From Mesorhizobium sp. (GTDB taxonomy: Bacteria; Pseudomonadota; Alphaproteobacteria; Rhizobiales; Rhizobiaceae), in assembly GCA_030698645.1 (NCBI GenBank), contig JAUYMV010000416.1, forward strand, positions 1-5,432: DNA of 5,432 nt. Direction: 5' to 3'. Below are positions 1-5,432 of the stretch, piece by piece. Within the stretch, counting starts at the first letter, position 1. Every line of letters starts with the position of its first letter. A model generated the notes under the pieces. That model was given only the letters and a program-made list of their open reading frames with translations, had not been told where the DNA came from and searched no databases. Both the position numbers and the translations under genes were made by a program.

Positions 1-82
1 GCGCCAGCGCCTCGGCAATGGCGAGGCCGATGCCGGAGGTCGATCCGGTGACGATGGCGGTCTTGCGGGCGGTGTCGGTCAT
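1..82 (-). CDS. Short-chain dehydrogenase/reductase, N-terminal part (possibly 3-hydroxybutyrate dehydrogenase)
   Basis: Only the first 27 codons lie in the window; the gene continues past the left edge. The start is the ATG at 82-80. The peptide has a beta strand followed by the Rossmann dinucleotide-binding motif TGxxxGIG (T12 to G19, read as TGSTSGIG) and then helix residues LAIAEALA. This is the NAD(P)-binding fingerprint of classical short-chain dehydrogenases, which are cytosolic oxidoreductases. The variant TGSTSGIG so close to the N-terminus is common in D-3-hydroxybutyrate dehydrogenases of polyhydroxybutyrate-storing Alphaproteobacteria, but other SDRs share it, so the substrate is only a guess. 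The Shine-Dalgarno match is weak (CAGG just before the start). The gene is divergent from the histidine kinase gene, with a 217-bp shared upstream region. Confidence 0.85.
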   Translation of the reverse strand, partial: MTDTARKTAIVTGSTSGIGLAIAEALA

Positions 83-166
83 GCCTGGGTTCCGTTGTGG
101 TGCGTTGCAGCAAACATAGTGCAGCGCAACAGAAACGCCAGACCTTCCGGAACGGAGGCGGCCCCT

Positions 167-191
167 GGAACTTTCCGTCCTTCCGTCCGTT
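167..191 (+). promoter_or_regulatory. Predicted EcfG (general stress sigma factor) promoter
   Basis: The -35 element GGAAC is at 167-171 and the -10 element CGTT at 188-191, with exactly 16 bases between them. This is the published consensus for promoters of the alphaproteobacterial general-stress ECF sigma factor (EcfG/RpoE2/SigT; GGAAC-N16/17-CGTT, also written GGAA-N18/19-TT). It points towards the histidine kinase and would give a leader of roughly 100 bases before the TTG at 300. The match is seen directly; sigma-factor use is inferred. Confidence 0.68.
173..188 (+). repeat. Perfect 8-bp tandem duplication in promoter spacer
   Basis: The octamer TTCCGTCC occurs twice head to tail, at 173-180 and 181-188. 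The two copies fill nearly the whole spacer of the predicted EcfG promoter, and the last base of the second copy is the first base of the CGTT -10 element. The repeat is certain from sequence. Whether it varies by slippage is unknown. Confidence 0.9.
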
Positions 192-287
192 ATCGCGCTC
201 AGGTCCCATTCGGCGCGGCAATCCCGCGGGGGGCAAGGACGGGTTCGTGGTGGCGTTGTTTGTGTTAGTGTCTGTCGGCGGCCTAGC

Positions 288-293
288 GGGGGA
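288..293 (+). promoter_or_regulatory. Ribosome binding site deciding a TTG start
   Basis: GGGGGA lies six bases before the TTG at 300. In this frame there is no ATG, GTG or TTG between about 231 and 299, and the first PAS domain begins about 20 residues after the TTG. The TTG is therefore the best-supported start of the kinase despite being a rare initiation codon. Confidence 0.6.
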
Positions 294-299
294 ATCGCT

Positions 300-1709
300 T
301 TGACTGTCCAGCAAATCGTTTCCGGTCCGGGCCTGGTCCCGGACATCGAAGGCTTGCCGTTCCGCGACCTGCTGCAGGCCCTGCCGGTTGCCGTCTACAC
401 GACGGATGCGGCCGGCAAGATCACCTTTTTCAACGAGGCGGCGGCGGAGCTCTGGGGGCGCCGGCCGAGTCTCGGCATCAGCGAATGGTGCGGTTCGTGG
501 AAGCTGCTGCACCCAGACGGCCGCCCGATGGCGCACGACGAGTGCCCGATGGCCATAGCCTTGCGGGAGAAGCGCGAGGTACGCTGGAGCGAAGCCATCG
601 CCGAGCGCCCCGACGGCACGCGCATCCCCTTCCTCGCCCATCCGACCCCTCTCTTCGACAAGGAAGGCAAAATGGTCGGCGCGGTCAACACGCTGGTCGA
701 CCTGACCGGGCAGAGGCGCGGCGACGAGGCCGGCATGCGGCTTTCCGCCATTGTCGATTCGTCCATGGACGCCATCATCTCGAAGGATCTGAACGGCATC
801 ATCACGAGTTGGAACCACGCCGCGGAGATGCTGTTCGGATATTCTCCCGCCGAGGCCATCGGCCGGTCGGTTCTCATGCTGATTCCGGAATGGCACAAGG
901 ACGAGGAGGCGTCGATCATCTCGCGCATTCGCCGTGGGGAGCGCGTCGAGACCTACGAGACGATCCGCCGCCGCAAGGACGGCAGCCTGGTGCCGGTGTC
1001 GCTCACCGTCTCGCCGGTGCGCGATCCGGCCGGCCGCATCGTCGGCGCATCGAAGATCGTGCGCGACATCACGTCGAAGCGGGACAGCGAGCAACGCATC
1101 CGGCTGCTGATGCGCGAAGTCAACCACCGGGTGAAGAACCAGTACGCGGTCATCCTGTCGATGATCCGCGAAACCAACAAGCGATCGAAGGATCCGGCCG
1201 ACTTCGAACGGCGGGTGCGCGAGCGCATCATGGCGCTGTCGCAGTCGCACGATTTGCTGGTGGACGCCGAATGGAAGGGCGCCACGCTCCGCGACCTGGT
1301 GCGGGCGCAGGTTTTGCCGTTCGGCAACGAGGAATGCCTGTCGATGTCCGGTCCGCAGATCGTGCTGCAGCCGAACGCCGTGCAGTATCTCGGCATCGCC
1401 TTCCATGAACTGGCGACGAATTCGGCCAAATTTGGCGTGCTGGGCGGCGGCGACGGCAGCATCGCGGTCGACTGGCATATCGACGACACGCCCGAGGGCT
1501 GGCGCTTCCGGCTGTCCTGGCGCGAGTCCGGCGGCGACGTCGAGATACCGACGGCCAGCGGATTCGGCAGCGTGGTGCTGAAGCGTGTCGCGCCGTTGGC
1601 GCTTGGCGGCACGGGCGCGCTCGAACATCTGGACAACGGCGTGTTCTGGGCGCTCGATGCGTCGCTAAGCGCCGTCGAGGCGAGCCTCGAGGGCATCGAG
1701 CGACGATAG
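300..1709 (+). CDS. PAS-PAS HWE-family sensor histidine kinase
   Basis: A 469-residue cytosolic kinase with no signal peptide or membrane segment. The first PAS domain spans about residues 20-136 and has a C64/H79/C82 cluster. The second spans about 145-260, with the typical GIITSW and ASKIVRDIT segments. The H-box EVNHRVKN follows with phospho-acceptor H276. The catalytic domain (about 330-455) has N-box HELATN (H369, E370, N374), the WRE motif at 407-409 and a GFG glycine motif at 421-423. The N-box histidine and the WxE motif define the HWE family. The kinase would autophosphorylate at H276 and pass phosphate to a response regulator. No regulator or receiver domain is encoded here, so it is an orphan kinase. 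Related HWE/HisKA_2 kinases (Caulobacter PhyK, Brucella LovHK) act on the stress regulator PhyR, and the EcfG-type promoter upstream fits such a role, although the real partner and signal are unknown. The start is a TTG with a good ribosome binding site; the stop is TAG. Confidence 0.95.
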   Translation: MTVQQIVSGPGLVPDIEGLPFRDLLQALPVAVYTTDAAGKITFFNEAAAELWGRRPSLGISEWCGSWKLLHPDGRPMAHDECPMAIALREKREVRWSEAIAERPDGTRIPFLAHPTPLFDKEGKMVGAVNTLVDLTGQRRGDEAGMRLSAIVDSSMDAIISKDLNGIITSWNHAAEMLFGYSPAEAIGRSVLMLIPEWHKDEEASIISRIRRGERVETYETIRRRKDGSLVPVSLTVSPVRDPAGRIVGASKIVRDITSKRDSEQRIRLLMREVNHRVKNQYAVILSMIRETNKRSKDPADFERRVRERIMALSQSHDLLVDAEWKGATLRDLVRAQVLPFGNEECLSMSGPQIVLQPNAVQYLGIAFHELATNSAKFGVLGGGDGSIAVDWHIDDTPEGWRFRLSWRESGGDVEIPTASGFGSVVLKRVAPLALGGTGALEHLDNGVFWALDASLSAVEASLEGIERR

Positions 1710-1778
1710 AATTCGAAGAACGCATAGAGGGCCGCCGCCGACTCCTGAACGGGCGTTCGGCCAGGTCCGACGCGCCGC

Positions 1779-3971
1779 TCACGCCGCCTCCATTTGCCTC
1801 GGCTTGCCTCGCCCGATCCGGCCGGCGGCGTTCTCGACGAGCAGCGCCGGGATCTCGGCGGCCGGTCGCGGCTTGCCGAAGAGGAAGCCCTGGACCTGGG
1901 TGCATCCCTCGCTCTTCACCCGTTCGAACTGGTCGCGCGTCTCCACGCCTTCGGCCGTCGTCGCCATGTTCAGGCTGATCCCGATTGCCGACACGGCGCG
2001 GATGATCGCCATGCTGTCCTTGCGATCCGCCATCTCGTTGACGAAGGAGCGGTCGATCTTGATCCGGTCGAACGGGAACTTGCGCAGATAGCTGATCGAG
2101 GAATATCCGGTGCCGAAATCGTCCATCGCGATGCGAATTCCGAGCGCGCGGAACTGGTGGAGCACGCTCATGGTCCGTTCGTTGTCCTGCAGGAGGACCG
2201 ATTCGGTGATTTCGAGCTCGAGCCGCTCCGGCGCCAGACCCGACGCGGCGAGCGCCGCCTTCACCGCCAACACCAGGTTCGGGCTTTTCAGCTGGACCGG
2301 CGAGAGGTTGACAGCAACCGTGATGTTGTCGGGCCATTTCACGGCCTCCCTGCAGGCCTTGCCGAAGATCCATTCACTTATCGGCACGATCAGGCCCGTC
2401 TCCTCGGCCATCGGGATGAAATCGTCGGGCTGGATCAAGCCACGGGTCGGGTGGCGCCAGCGCAACAGCGCCTCGAAACCCGTGACGAGTTCCGATCCGG
2501 TGTCGACGGTCGGCTGGTAGAAGAGCGTGAATTCATTCATCTGCAAGGCGTGCCGCAGTTCTATCTCCAGGGCGCGCCGCTGCTTCGCGCGCGCGTCCAT
2601 CTGCGATTCGTAGAAGCGGTGGATGCCGCGCCCGTCCTCCTTGGCGCGATAGAGCGCCATGTCGGCGTTCCTCAGCAACTGTTGCGGCTCGGTGCCGTCG
2701 TCCGGCGAAAGGGCGATCCCGATGCTCGTGCCGATGACGACCTCGTTGCCGGCGATGAGGAAGGGAACCGCCATGATCTCGATCAGCCGCGCCGCGAGAA
2801 TGGTCGAGTTCGAGGGCTGGGCGGCATGCGCCTGGACGATGGCGAACTCGTCGCCGCCAAGACGCGCGATCGTGTCGGCAGCCCGGACTGCGCCGAGCAG
2901 TCGTTGGGTGACAGCCCTGAGAAGCTCGTCGCCGACCGGATGCCCCAGGCTGTCGTTCACGCTCTTGAAATGGTCGATGTCGAGAAAGAGCACGGCGATC
3001 TTTTCTCCCGCCTCGGCGTGGCTCAGCGCGTGTTCGAGTTCCTCGTGGAAGAGGCGGCGATTGGGCAGATTGGTCAGCGGGTCGTGGCGCGCCATGTGCA
3101 CCATCTTGGCTTCGGTAAGCCTTCGTTCGGTAATGTCCTCGTAGGTGACGACCTCACCGCCATTCGCCATGGGGCGCCGCAGAACCGCGATAAGGTTGCC
3201 GTTGGCACGGTGCAGCACCCCGGCTTCCTCGACTGTACGGCTTACGGCTTCGGCAGAGTTCACCCTGCCCGGTTCGTCCATCGCGAGTTTCATCAACTGC
3301 GATTCCGTCATGCCGGGCGCGATCTGTGCCGGATTCAGGCCGAACATTTCGCAGTAGCGCCGGTTTGACACGACCAGGCGCCGGTCCGCGTCGAACATGC
3401 AAAGACCGTGTGACATGTTGTCCAGGGAGGTCTCGAATCGAAGCGTCTGCGTTTCGAGCGCGCCGAGCGTCTGGTCGATGACGCGAAGTGGCAGAATCCG
3501 AAGCACAAAGAAAATGCCGAATCCGAGCAGTGCGCCGAACAGGGCGGCGATGCCGGTTCCGACCACCACATCGCGGTAGCTGGCCGCGGTCTGGATACTC
3601 CCGACCTGCGAACCTGCGACGACGATCGGCGCGCTTCGCTCAATAACCGGGAAAACGGGGGCCTGGCCGGTTTCCATGACCAGTTTTCCGCCCGCGTCGA
3701 AGATGCGCTGCCGGGTTCCGGTCTCGTCGGCCTCCGGCACCTCGATCAGCGCGGCAAGCCGCAGGGTCTGGTACTGCCAGAGCGTCCGGTGCGAATAGAT
3801 GTATTTCGCCAGGCGCGACGCCTTGAGGCGCGCCGAGAAGTCGACCTCATAGGCCCTGTCGCCATGAGCCATGGCAAAGTAGCCCGCCGGTATCAGAACT
3901 GCGACGGCGAGCGCGGCCGAAAGCCCAAGGCCGACGACGAGGGACTTCAGTCTCCTGCGCGGTTCGATCAT
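1779..3971 (-). CDS. Membrane-anchored PAS-GGDEF-EAL protein (diguanylate cyclase/c-di-GMP phosphodiesterase)
   Basis: A 730-residue inner-membrane protein. It has a transmembrane helix at about 11-33, a periplasmic loop of about 100 residues (34-136), a second helix at about 137-160, a PAS domain at about 176-285, a GGDEF domain at about 290-455 and an EAL domain at about 465-710. The cyclase signature is intact: GGDEF at 372-376, metal/substrate residues D331, N339 and D348, and an inhibitory-site RxxD at R363-D366. The phosphodiesterase set is also complete: E500 of EALLRW, N555, E587 and E590, D617 and D618 of the DDFGTGYSS loop, K638, E674 and Q694. Both activities are therefore possible, making c-di-GMP from GTP or cleaving it to pGpG. 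The net direction cannot be read from sequence. The ATG overlaps the stop of the upstream binding-protein gene (ATGA), and there is no strong Shine-Dalgarno sequence, which suggests translational coupling. The periplasmic loop matches no family I recognise with confidence and is the likely docking or sensing part. Confidence 0.96.
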   Translation of the reverse strand: MIEPRRRLKSLVVGLGLSAALAVAVLIPAGYFAMAHGDRAYEVDFSARLKASRLAKYIYSHRTLWQYQTLRLAALIEVPEADETGTRQRIFDAGGKLVMETGQAPVFPVIERSAPIVVAGSQVGSIQTAASYRDVVVGTGIAALFGALLGFGIFFVLRILPLRVIDQTLGALETQTLRFETSLDNMSHGLCMFDADRRLVVSNRRYCEMFGLNPAQIAPGMTESQLMKLAMDEPGRVNSAEAVSRTVEEAGVLHRANGNLIAVLRRPMANGGEVVTYEDITERRLTEAKMVHMARHDPLTNLPNRRLFHEELEHALSHAEAGEKIAVLFLDIDHFKSVNDSLGHPVGDELLRAVTQRLLGAVRAADTIARLGGDEFAIVQAHAAQPSNSTILAARLIEIMAVPFLIAGNEVVIGTSIGIALSPDDGTEPQQLLRNADMALYRAKEDGRGIHRFYESQMDARAKQRRALEIELRHALQMNEFTLFYQPTVDTGSELVTGFEALLRWRHPTRGLIQPDDFIPMAEETGLIVPISEWIFGKACREAVKWPDNITVAVNLSPVQLKSPNLVLAVKAALAASGLAPERLELEITESVLLQDNERTMSVLHQFRALGIRIAMDDFGTGYSSISYLRKFPFDRIKIDRSFVNEMADRKDSMAIIRAVSAIGISLNMATTAEGVETRDQFERVKSEGCTQVQGFLFGKPRPAAEIPALLVENAAGRIGRGKPRQMEAA

Positions 3972-4783
3972 TTTCTGTCCATGACGACACCGGCCTCGCG
4001 GAGCAGGGGTTCGGCGGCGGGTGACGCGACGAAGGCCAGGAAAGCCGCCGCCTCCGGGCTGAGATCGGCAGCGACGACCAGATAAAGCGTCTTGCCATAG
4101 GGATAGGTGCCGTCCAGATAGGTCCGCAGGCTCGGCGCGACGCCGTCGATGGCGACGAAGCGGAGATCGCGCTTTTCACTTGCGATCTGCAGCAGCGTGG
4201 CGCTGACGAGCGATCCGGGGGTCGTCTCGGCCATGTCCACATTGTCCTGGTCGGTGGCGGCGACCGTGAGGTCGGGACGCAACCGCGCCTGCGCGACGGC
4301 GTCCGCCATGCCCGGAAAGAGGCGGCCGAGCACCTGATTGTCGCTTTCGTCGACCGGGCGCAGCACGATCAGGACAGGGGCGCCATCTGGCCAAACCGGA
4401 GCGAGGTCGCGGTAGAGCCCGGCAACGTCGCCGCTGGCGATGTTGTCCGGTCCCGGCCTGGACGTGGCAAGGCCGAAAGGCGTTCGGAGGGCACCGGCGA
4501 CGATCAGGCCCCTGGCGGCCTCGGAATCCTTCAAGTCGCGTCCCGCGACGGACATGCCGATTACGCCGTCGGCGACCGCGGCGTTCGCGCCGCCCGTGCC
4601 GAGGCTCGGGATGACCTCGAGGCGCACTCCCGTCTCAGCTTCGAATGCGGGGGCGAGCTGTATCAACCCCTCGGTGACCGCTCCCGTCCCGCCGATCCGA
4701 AGCGTTCCGGCAAAGGCGGAGTCCGGAGTTGCGAGCGCAGCGAGCATGCCGAGAACGGCCGCCGACATTCCCAGCGATCTCAT
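3968..4783 (-). CDS. PstS-like periplasmic substrate-binding protein
   Basis: A 271-residue exported protein. Residues 1-25 form a Sec signal peptide (charged MRSL start, hydrophobic core, AFA before the predicted cleavage at A25/G26). There is no lipobox cysteine, so it should be free in the periplasm. The mature part fits the PstS/anion-binding superfamily: an opening strand and loop (RIGGTGAVTEG, about 29-39), a second ligand loop GTGGANAAVADGVIGMSVAGRDL (about 62-84) and a closing YPYGKTLYLVV strand (about 227-237) followed by a helix ending in a GVVM tail. Phosphate or another small oxyanion is the likely ligand class, but this is inferred. No ABC permease or ATPase gene is present, and the next gene encodes a GGDEF-EAL membrane protein overlapping by four bases, so a receptor role is more likely than transport. 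The start was set at the ATG at 4783 because AAGGAG lies eight bases upstream; an in-frame GTG at 4786 is the alternative. Confidence 0.92.
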   Translation of the reverse strand: MRSLGMSAAVLGMLAALATPDSAFAGTLRIGGTGAVTEGLIQLAPAFEAETGVRLEVIPSLGTGGANAAVADGVIGMSVAGRDLKDSEAARGLIVAGALRTPFGLATSRPGPDNIASGDVAGLYRDLAPVWPDGAPVLIVLRPVDESDNQVLGRLFPGMADAVAQARLRPDLTVAATDQDNVDMAETTPGSLVSATLLQIASEKRDLRFVAIDGVAPSLRTYLDGTYPYGKTLYLVVAADLSPEAAAFLAFVASPAAEPLLREAGVVMDRK

Positions 4784-4791
4784 CACGGCAT

Positions 4792-4797
4792 CTCCTT
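4792..4797 (-). promoter_or_regulatory. Ribosome binding site of the binding-protein gene
   Basis: On the minus strand AAGGAG reads 4797 to 4792. It stands eight bases before the ATG at 4783 and five before the in-frame GTG at 4786. The spacing favours the ATG. It is the strongest Shine-Dalgarno match in the window, in contrast to the weak one before the overlapping downstream gene. Confidence 0.75.
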
Positions 4798-4833
4798 CGA
4801 TGGCAGGCGCAAGCGGCCCAACGCCCGCTCGAA

Positions 4834-4858
4834 CCGGGCATCGTGCTTCCGCACCCGG
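4834..4858 (-). other. Possible hairpin in the 5' leader of the binding-protein mRNA
   Basis: Read on the minus strand, GTGC (4854-4851) and GCAC (4846-4843) pair around a GGAA tetraloop, which is of the stable GNRA type. Outer arms CCGG (4858-4855) and CCGG (4837-4834) pair across a five-base bulge. The element is about 50-75 bases before the start codon. Short GC-rich stems arise easily by chance in such DNA, so a function is not claimed. Confidence 0.25.
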
Positions 4859-5164
4859 GCCTGCGTTGCGCGCGGCGCGGCCGCGGTCCGGAACGCTAGA
4901 GCGAAATTGGCATCAATGCGGTTTCCCCGGCGCAAGCGCTCAGGTCGATCTGGACAAGCCGGGGCAGGAGACTGGGCCAGTGGAACCCTTCACGCCATCG
5001 TGCGAAACCATCGGACCTTGTGCTATGCCTCATTCCTTATCGAAGGATTAATCCCGCTCCGGGCCCGCAGCGGCGAGGAGTCATCCCCGCGCCGCCAGCC
5101 GGGTGCCCTTCCGCTTGACATAGCGGCCGGCCCTTGCCACCTCATGGCCAACCAGACCCGTCGC

Positions 5165-5168
5165 GGAG
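5165..5168 (+). promoter_or_regulatory. Ribosome binding site of ispG
   Basis: GGAG lies seven bases before the ATG at 5176, supporting that start. A nearer-upstream ATG at 5144 is out of frame and opens only an 11-codon reading frame whose TGA (5177-5179) overlaps this start. Confidence 0.55.
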
Positions 5169-5175
5169 ACCGGCC

Positions 5176-5432
5176 ATGACCGGCACTGTTTCGACCCTTT
5201 CCCCGCCCATCGCCCCGGCGCTTTCCGGCGCGCCGGTATTTGCGCGGCCGTCCACCGGGCCGGCGCCGCGGCGCACCAGCGTCGGCGTGTCCGTCGGCGG
5301 CGTCGTCGTCGGCGGCGGCGCGCCGGTGGTCGTGCAGTCGATGACCAATACCGACACCGCCGACATCGACGCGACGGTGGCGCAGGTCGCGGCGCTGCAT
5401 CGCGCCGGGTCGGAGCTGGTGCGCATCACGGT
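5176..5432 (+). CDS. ispG: 4-hydroxy-3-methylbut-2-enyl diphosphate synthase (IspG/GcpE), N-terminal part
   Basis: Eighty-five complete codons lie in the window and the gene runs off the right edge. IspG is a cytosolic [4Fe-4S] enzyme of the non-mevalonate (MEP) isoprenoid pathway; it converts the cyclic diphosphate MEcPP to HMBPP. The family is recognised from the highly conserved start of its TIM-barrel domain: a [17 protein letters not shown] stretch, [17 protein letters not shown] directly after it (residues 58-74) and the following GSELVRIT (78-85). The iron-sulphur cysteines lie beyond the window and cannot be checked. The first 30 or so residues are rich in proline and alanine, a variable leader before the PRR that opens the conserved part. 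Its upstream neighbour is divergent, so ispG has its own promoter within the 392-bp gap. Confidence 0.96.
   Translation, partial: MTGTVSTLSPPIAPALSGAPVFARPSTGPAPRRTSVGVSVGGVVVGGGAPVVVQSMTNTDTADIDATVAQVAALHRAGSELVRIT

Larger units (their letters stand above)
4787..5175. other. Divergent intergenic region between binding-protein gene and ispG
   Basis: No convincing gene lies in these 389 bases. They hold the ribosome binding site of the binding-protein gene (4792-4797), GC-rich inverted repeats (4823-4858), a perfect 10-bp palindrome CGCGGCCGCG (4876-4885), a short AT-richer patch (about 4899-4917) and a weak dyad with arms 5034-5038 and 5043-5047 (TCCTT/AAGGA around ATCG). An isolated -35-like TTGACA sits at 5115-5120, and the ribosome binding site of ispG at 5165-5168. 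Promoters for both flanking genes must lie here or further in, but I cannot place either with confidence. Confidence 0.8.

Noticed and set aside
97..303. 68-codon open frame with a GTG start, a hydrophobic stretch, and a stop overlapping the kinase TTG start (TTGA)
   Set aside because: It spans the predicted promoter of the kinase, so the promoter-driven transcript would lack its 5' half. It has no ribosome binding site I can see and no recognisable family. The overlap is most likely coincidence.
485..1408. 307-codon plus-strand open frame inside the kinase gene
   Set aside because: It is an out-of-frame shadow dominated by arginine, histidine and proline with no domain. The kinase frame explains the region.
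1745..1760. Small inverted repeat between the converging genes as a transcription terminator
   Set aside because: The stem is only about six pairs including one G-U (CTGAAC/GTTCGG around GGGC), it fails on the other strand, and no T-run follows in either direction.
1228..2373. Long minus-strand open frame (381 codons) across the kinase 3' end and the GGDEF-EAL 3' end
   Set aside because: The translation is rich in arginine, alanine and proline with no domain. It is a high-GC shadow of the two real convergent genes, both of which have complete catalytic motifs.
1794..3368. 524-codon plus-strand open frame opposite the GGDEF-EAL gene
   Set aside because: It is antisense to a gene with intact GGDEF and EAL motifs. 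Its translation has the arginine/aspartate/glycine-rich look of reverse-frame GC-rich DNA.
4822..4840. Minus-strand GGTTCGAG in a small stem-loop, resembling a tRNA T-arm
   Set aside because: The stem register is wrong for a T-arm, and no acceptor, anticodon or D-arm can be built around it.
4908..4920. TTGGCAT...TGC as a sigma-54 promoter
   Set aside because: The GG and GC dinucleotides are separated by seven bases; sigma-54 promoters require ten.
4890..5006. Two further GGAAC motifs (4890-4894 and 4982-4986) as EcfG promoters towards ispG
   Set aside because: At 16-17 bases downstream there is no CGTT; the sequences are CATC/ATCA and CGAA/GAAA.
5115..5120. TTGACA as the -35 box of an ispG promoter
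   Set aside because: The hexamer is perfect, but nothing like a -10 element lies 16-18 bases downstream; the bases around 5137-5144 read CCACCTCA.
4440..5179. Plus-strand open frames antisense to the binding-protein gene and in the intergenic gap (4440-5051 and 4907-5179)
   Set aside because: They have no ribosome binding site, no recognisable domain and low-complexity composition. The first is largely antisense to the signal peptide and N-terminal ligand loops.

Overview
The window is GC-rich, and its third codon positions are strongly G/C biased. It carries a HWE-family histidine kinase, a promoter that matches the general-stress sigma factor EcfG of Alphaproteobacteria, and an IspG N-terminus of alphaproteobacterial type. 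The source is therefore most likely an alphaproteobacterium, plausibly of the Hyphomicrobiales (Rhizobiales). The genus cannot be told from this sequence.

Layout from left to right. Positions 1-82 hold the N-terminus of a short-chain dehydrogenase on the minus strand, cut by the window edge. Positions 83-299 are a divergent promoter region with a good EcfG-type promoter (GGAAC-N16-CGTT, 167-191) pointing right. Positions 300-1709 encode a soluble PAS-PAS-HWE sensor histidine kinase that starts with TTG. After a 69-bp gap between converging genes, the minus strand carries a two-gene unit read from right to left. The first gene encodes an exported PstS-like periplasmic binding protein (3968-4783). 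The second encodes a membrane-anchored PAS-GGDEF-EAL protein (1779-3971), and the two overlap by ATGA. A 392-bp divergent gap follows, and at 5176 the gene for the isoprenoid enzyme IspG begins and runs off the right edge.

How the genes may work together. The binding protein and the GGDEF-EAL protein look like one signalling module: a soluble periplasmic receptor would bind a small ligand, probably an anion, and set cyclic-di-GMP synthesis or breakdown through the periplasmic loop of its partner. NspS-MbaA of Vibrio cholerae is the closest well-known precedent in architecture, but the binding-protein family here differs. The HWE kinase on the other side appears to be under general-stress control and may itself feed the PhyR/EcfG pathway, as several kinases of this type do. 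The dehydrogenase and ispG are metabolic neighbours with no evident link to the signalling genes.

No tRNA, rRNA, CRISPR array, insertion sequence or other mobile element was seen. The most interesting item is the binding-protein/GGDEF-EAL pair. The second is the EcfG-type promoter in front of the kinase, which has a perfect 8-bp tandem duplication in its spacer.
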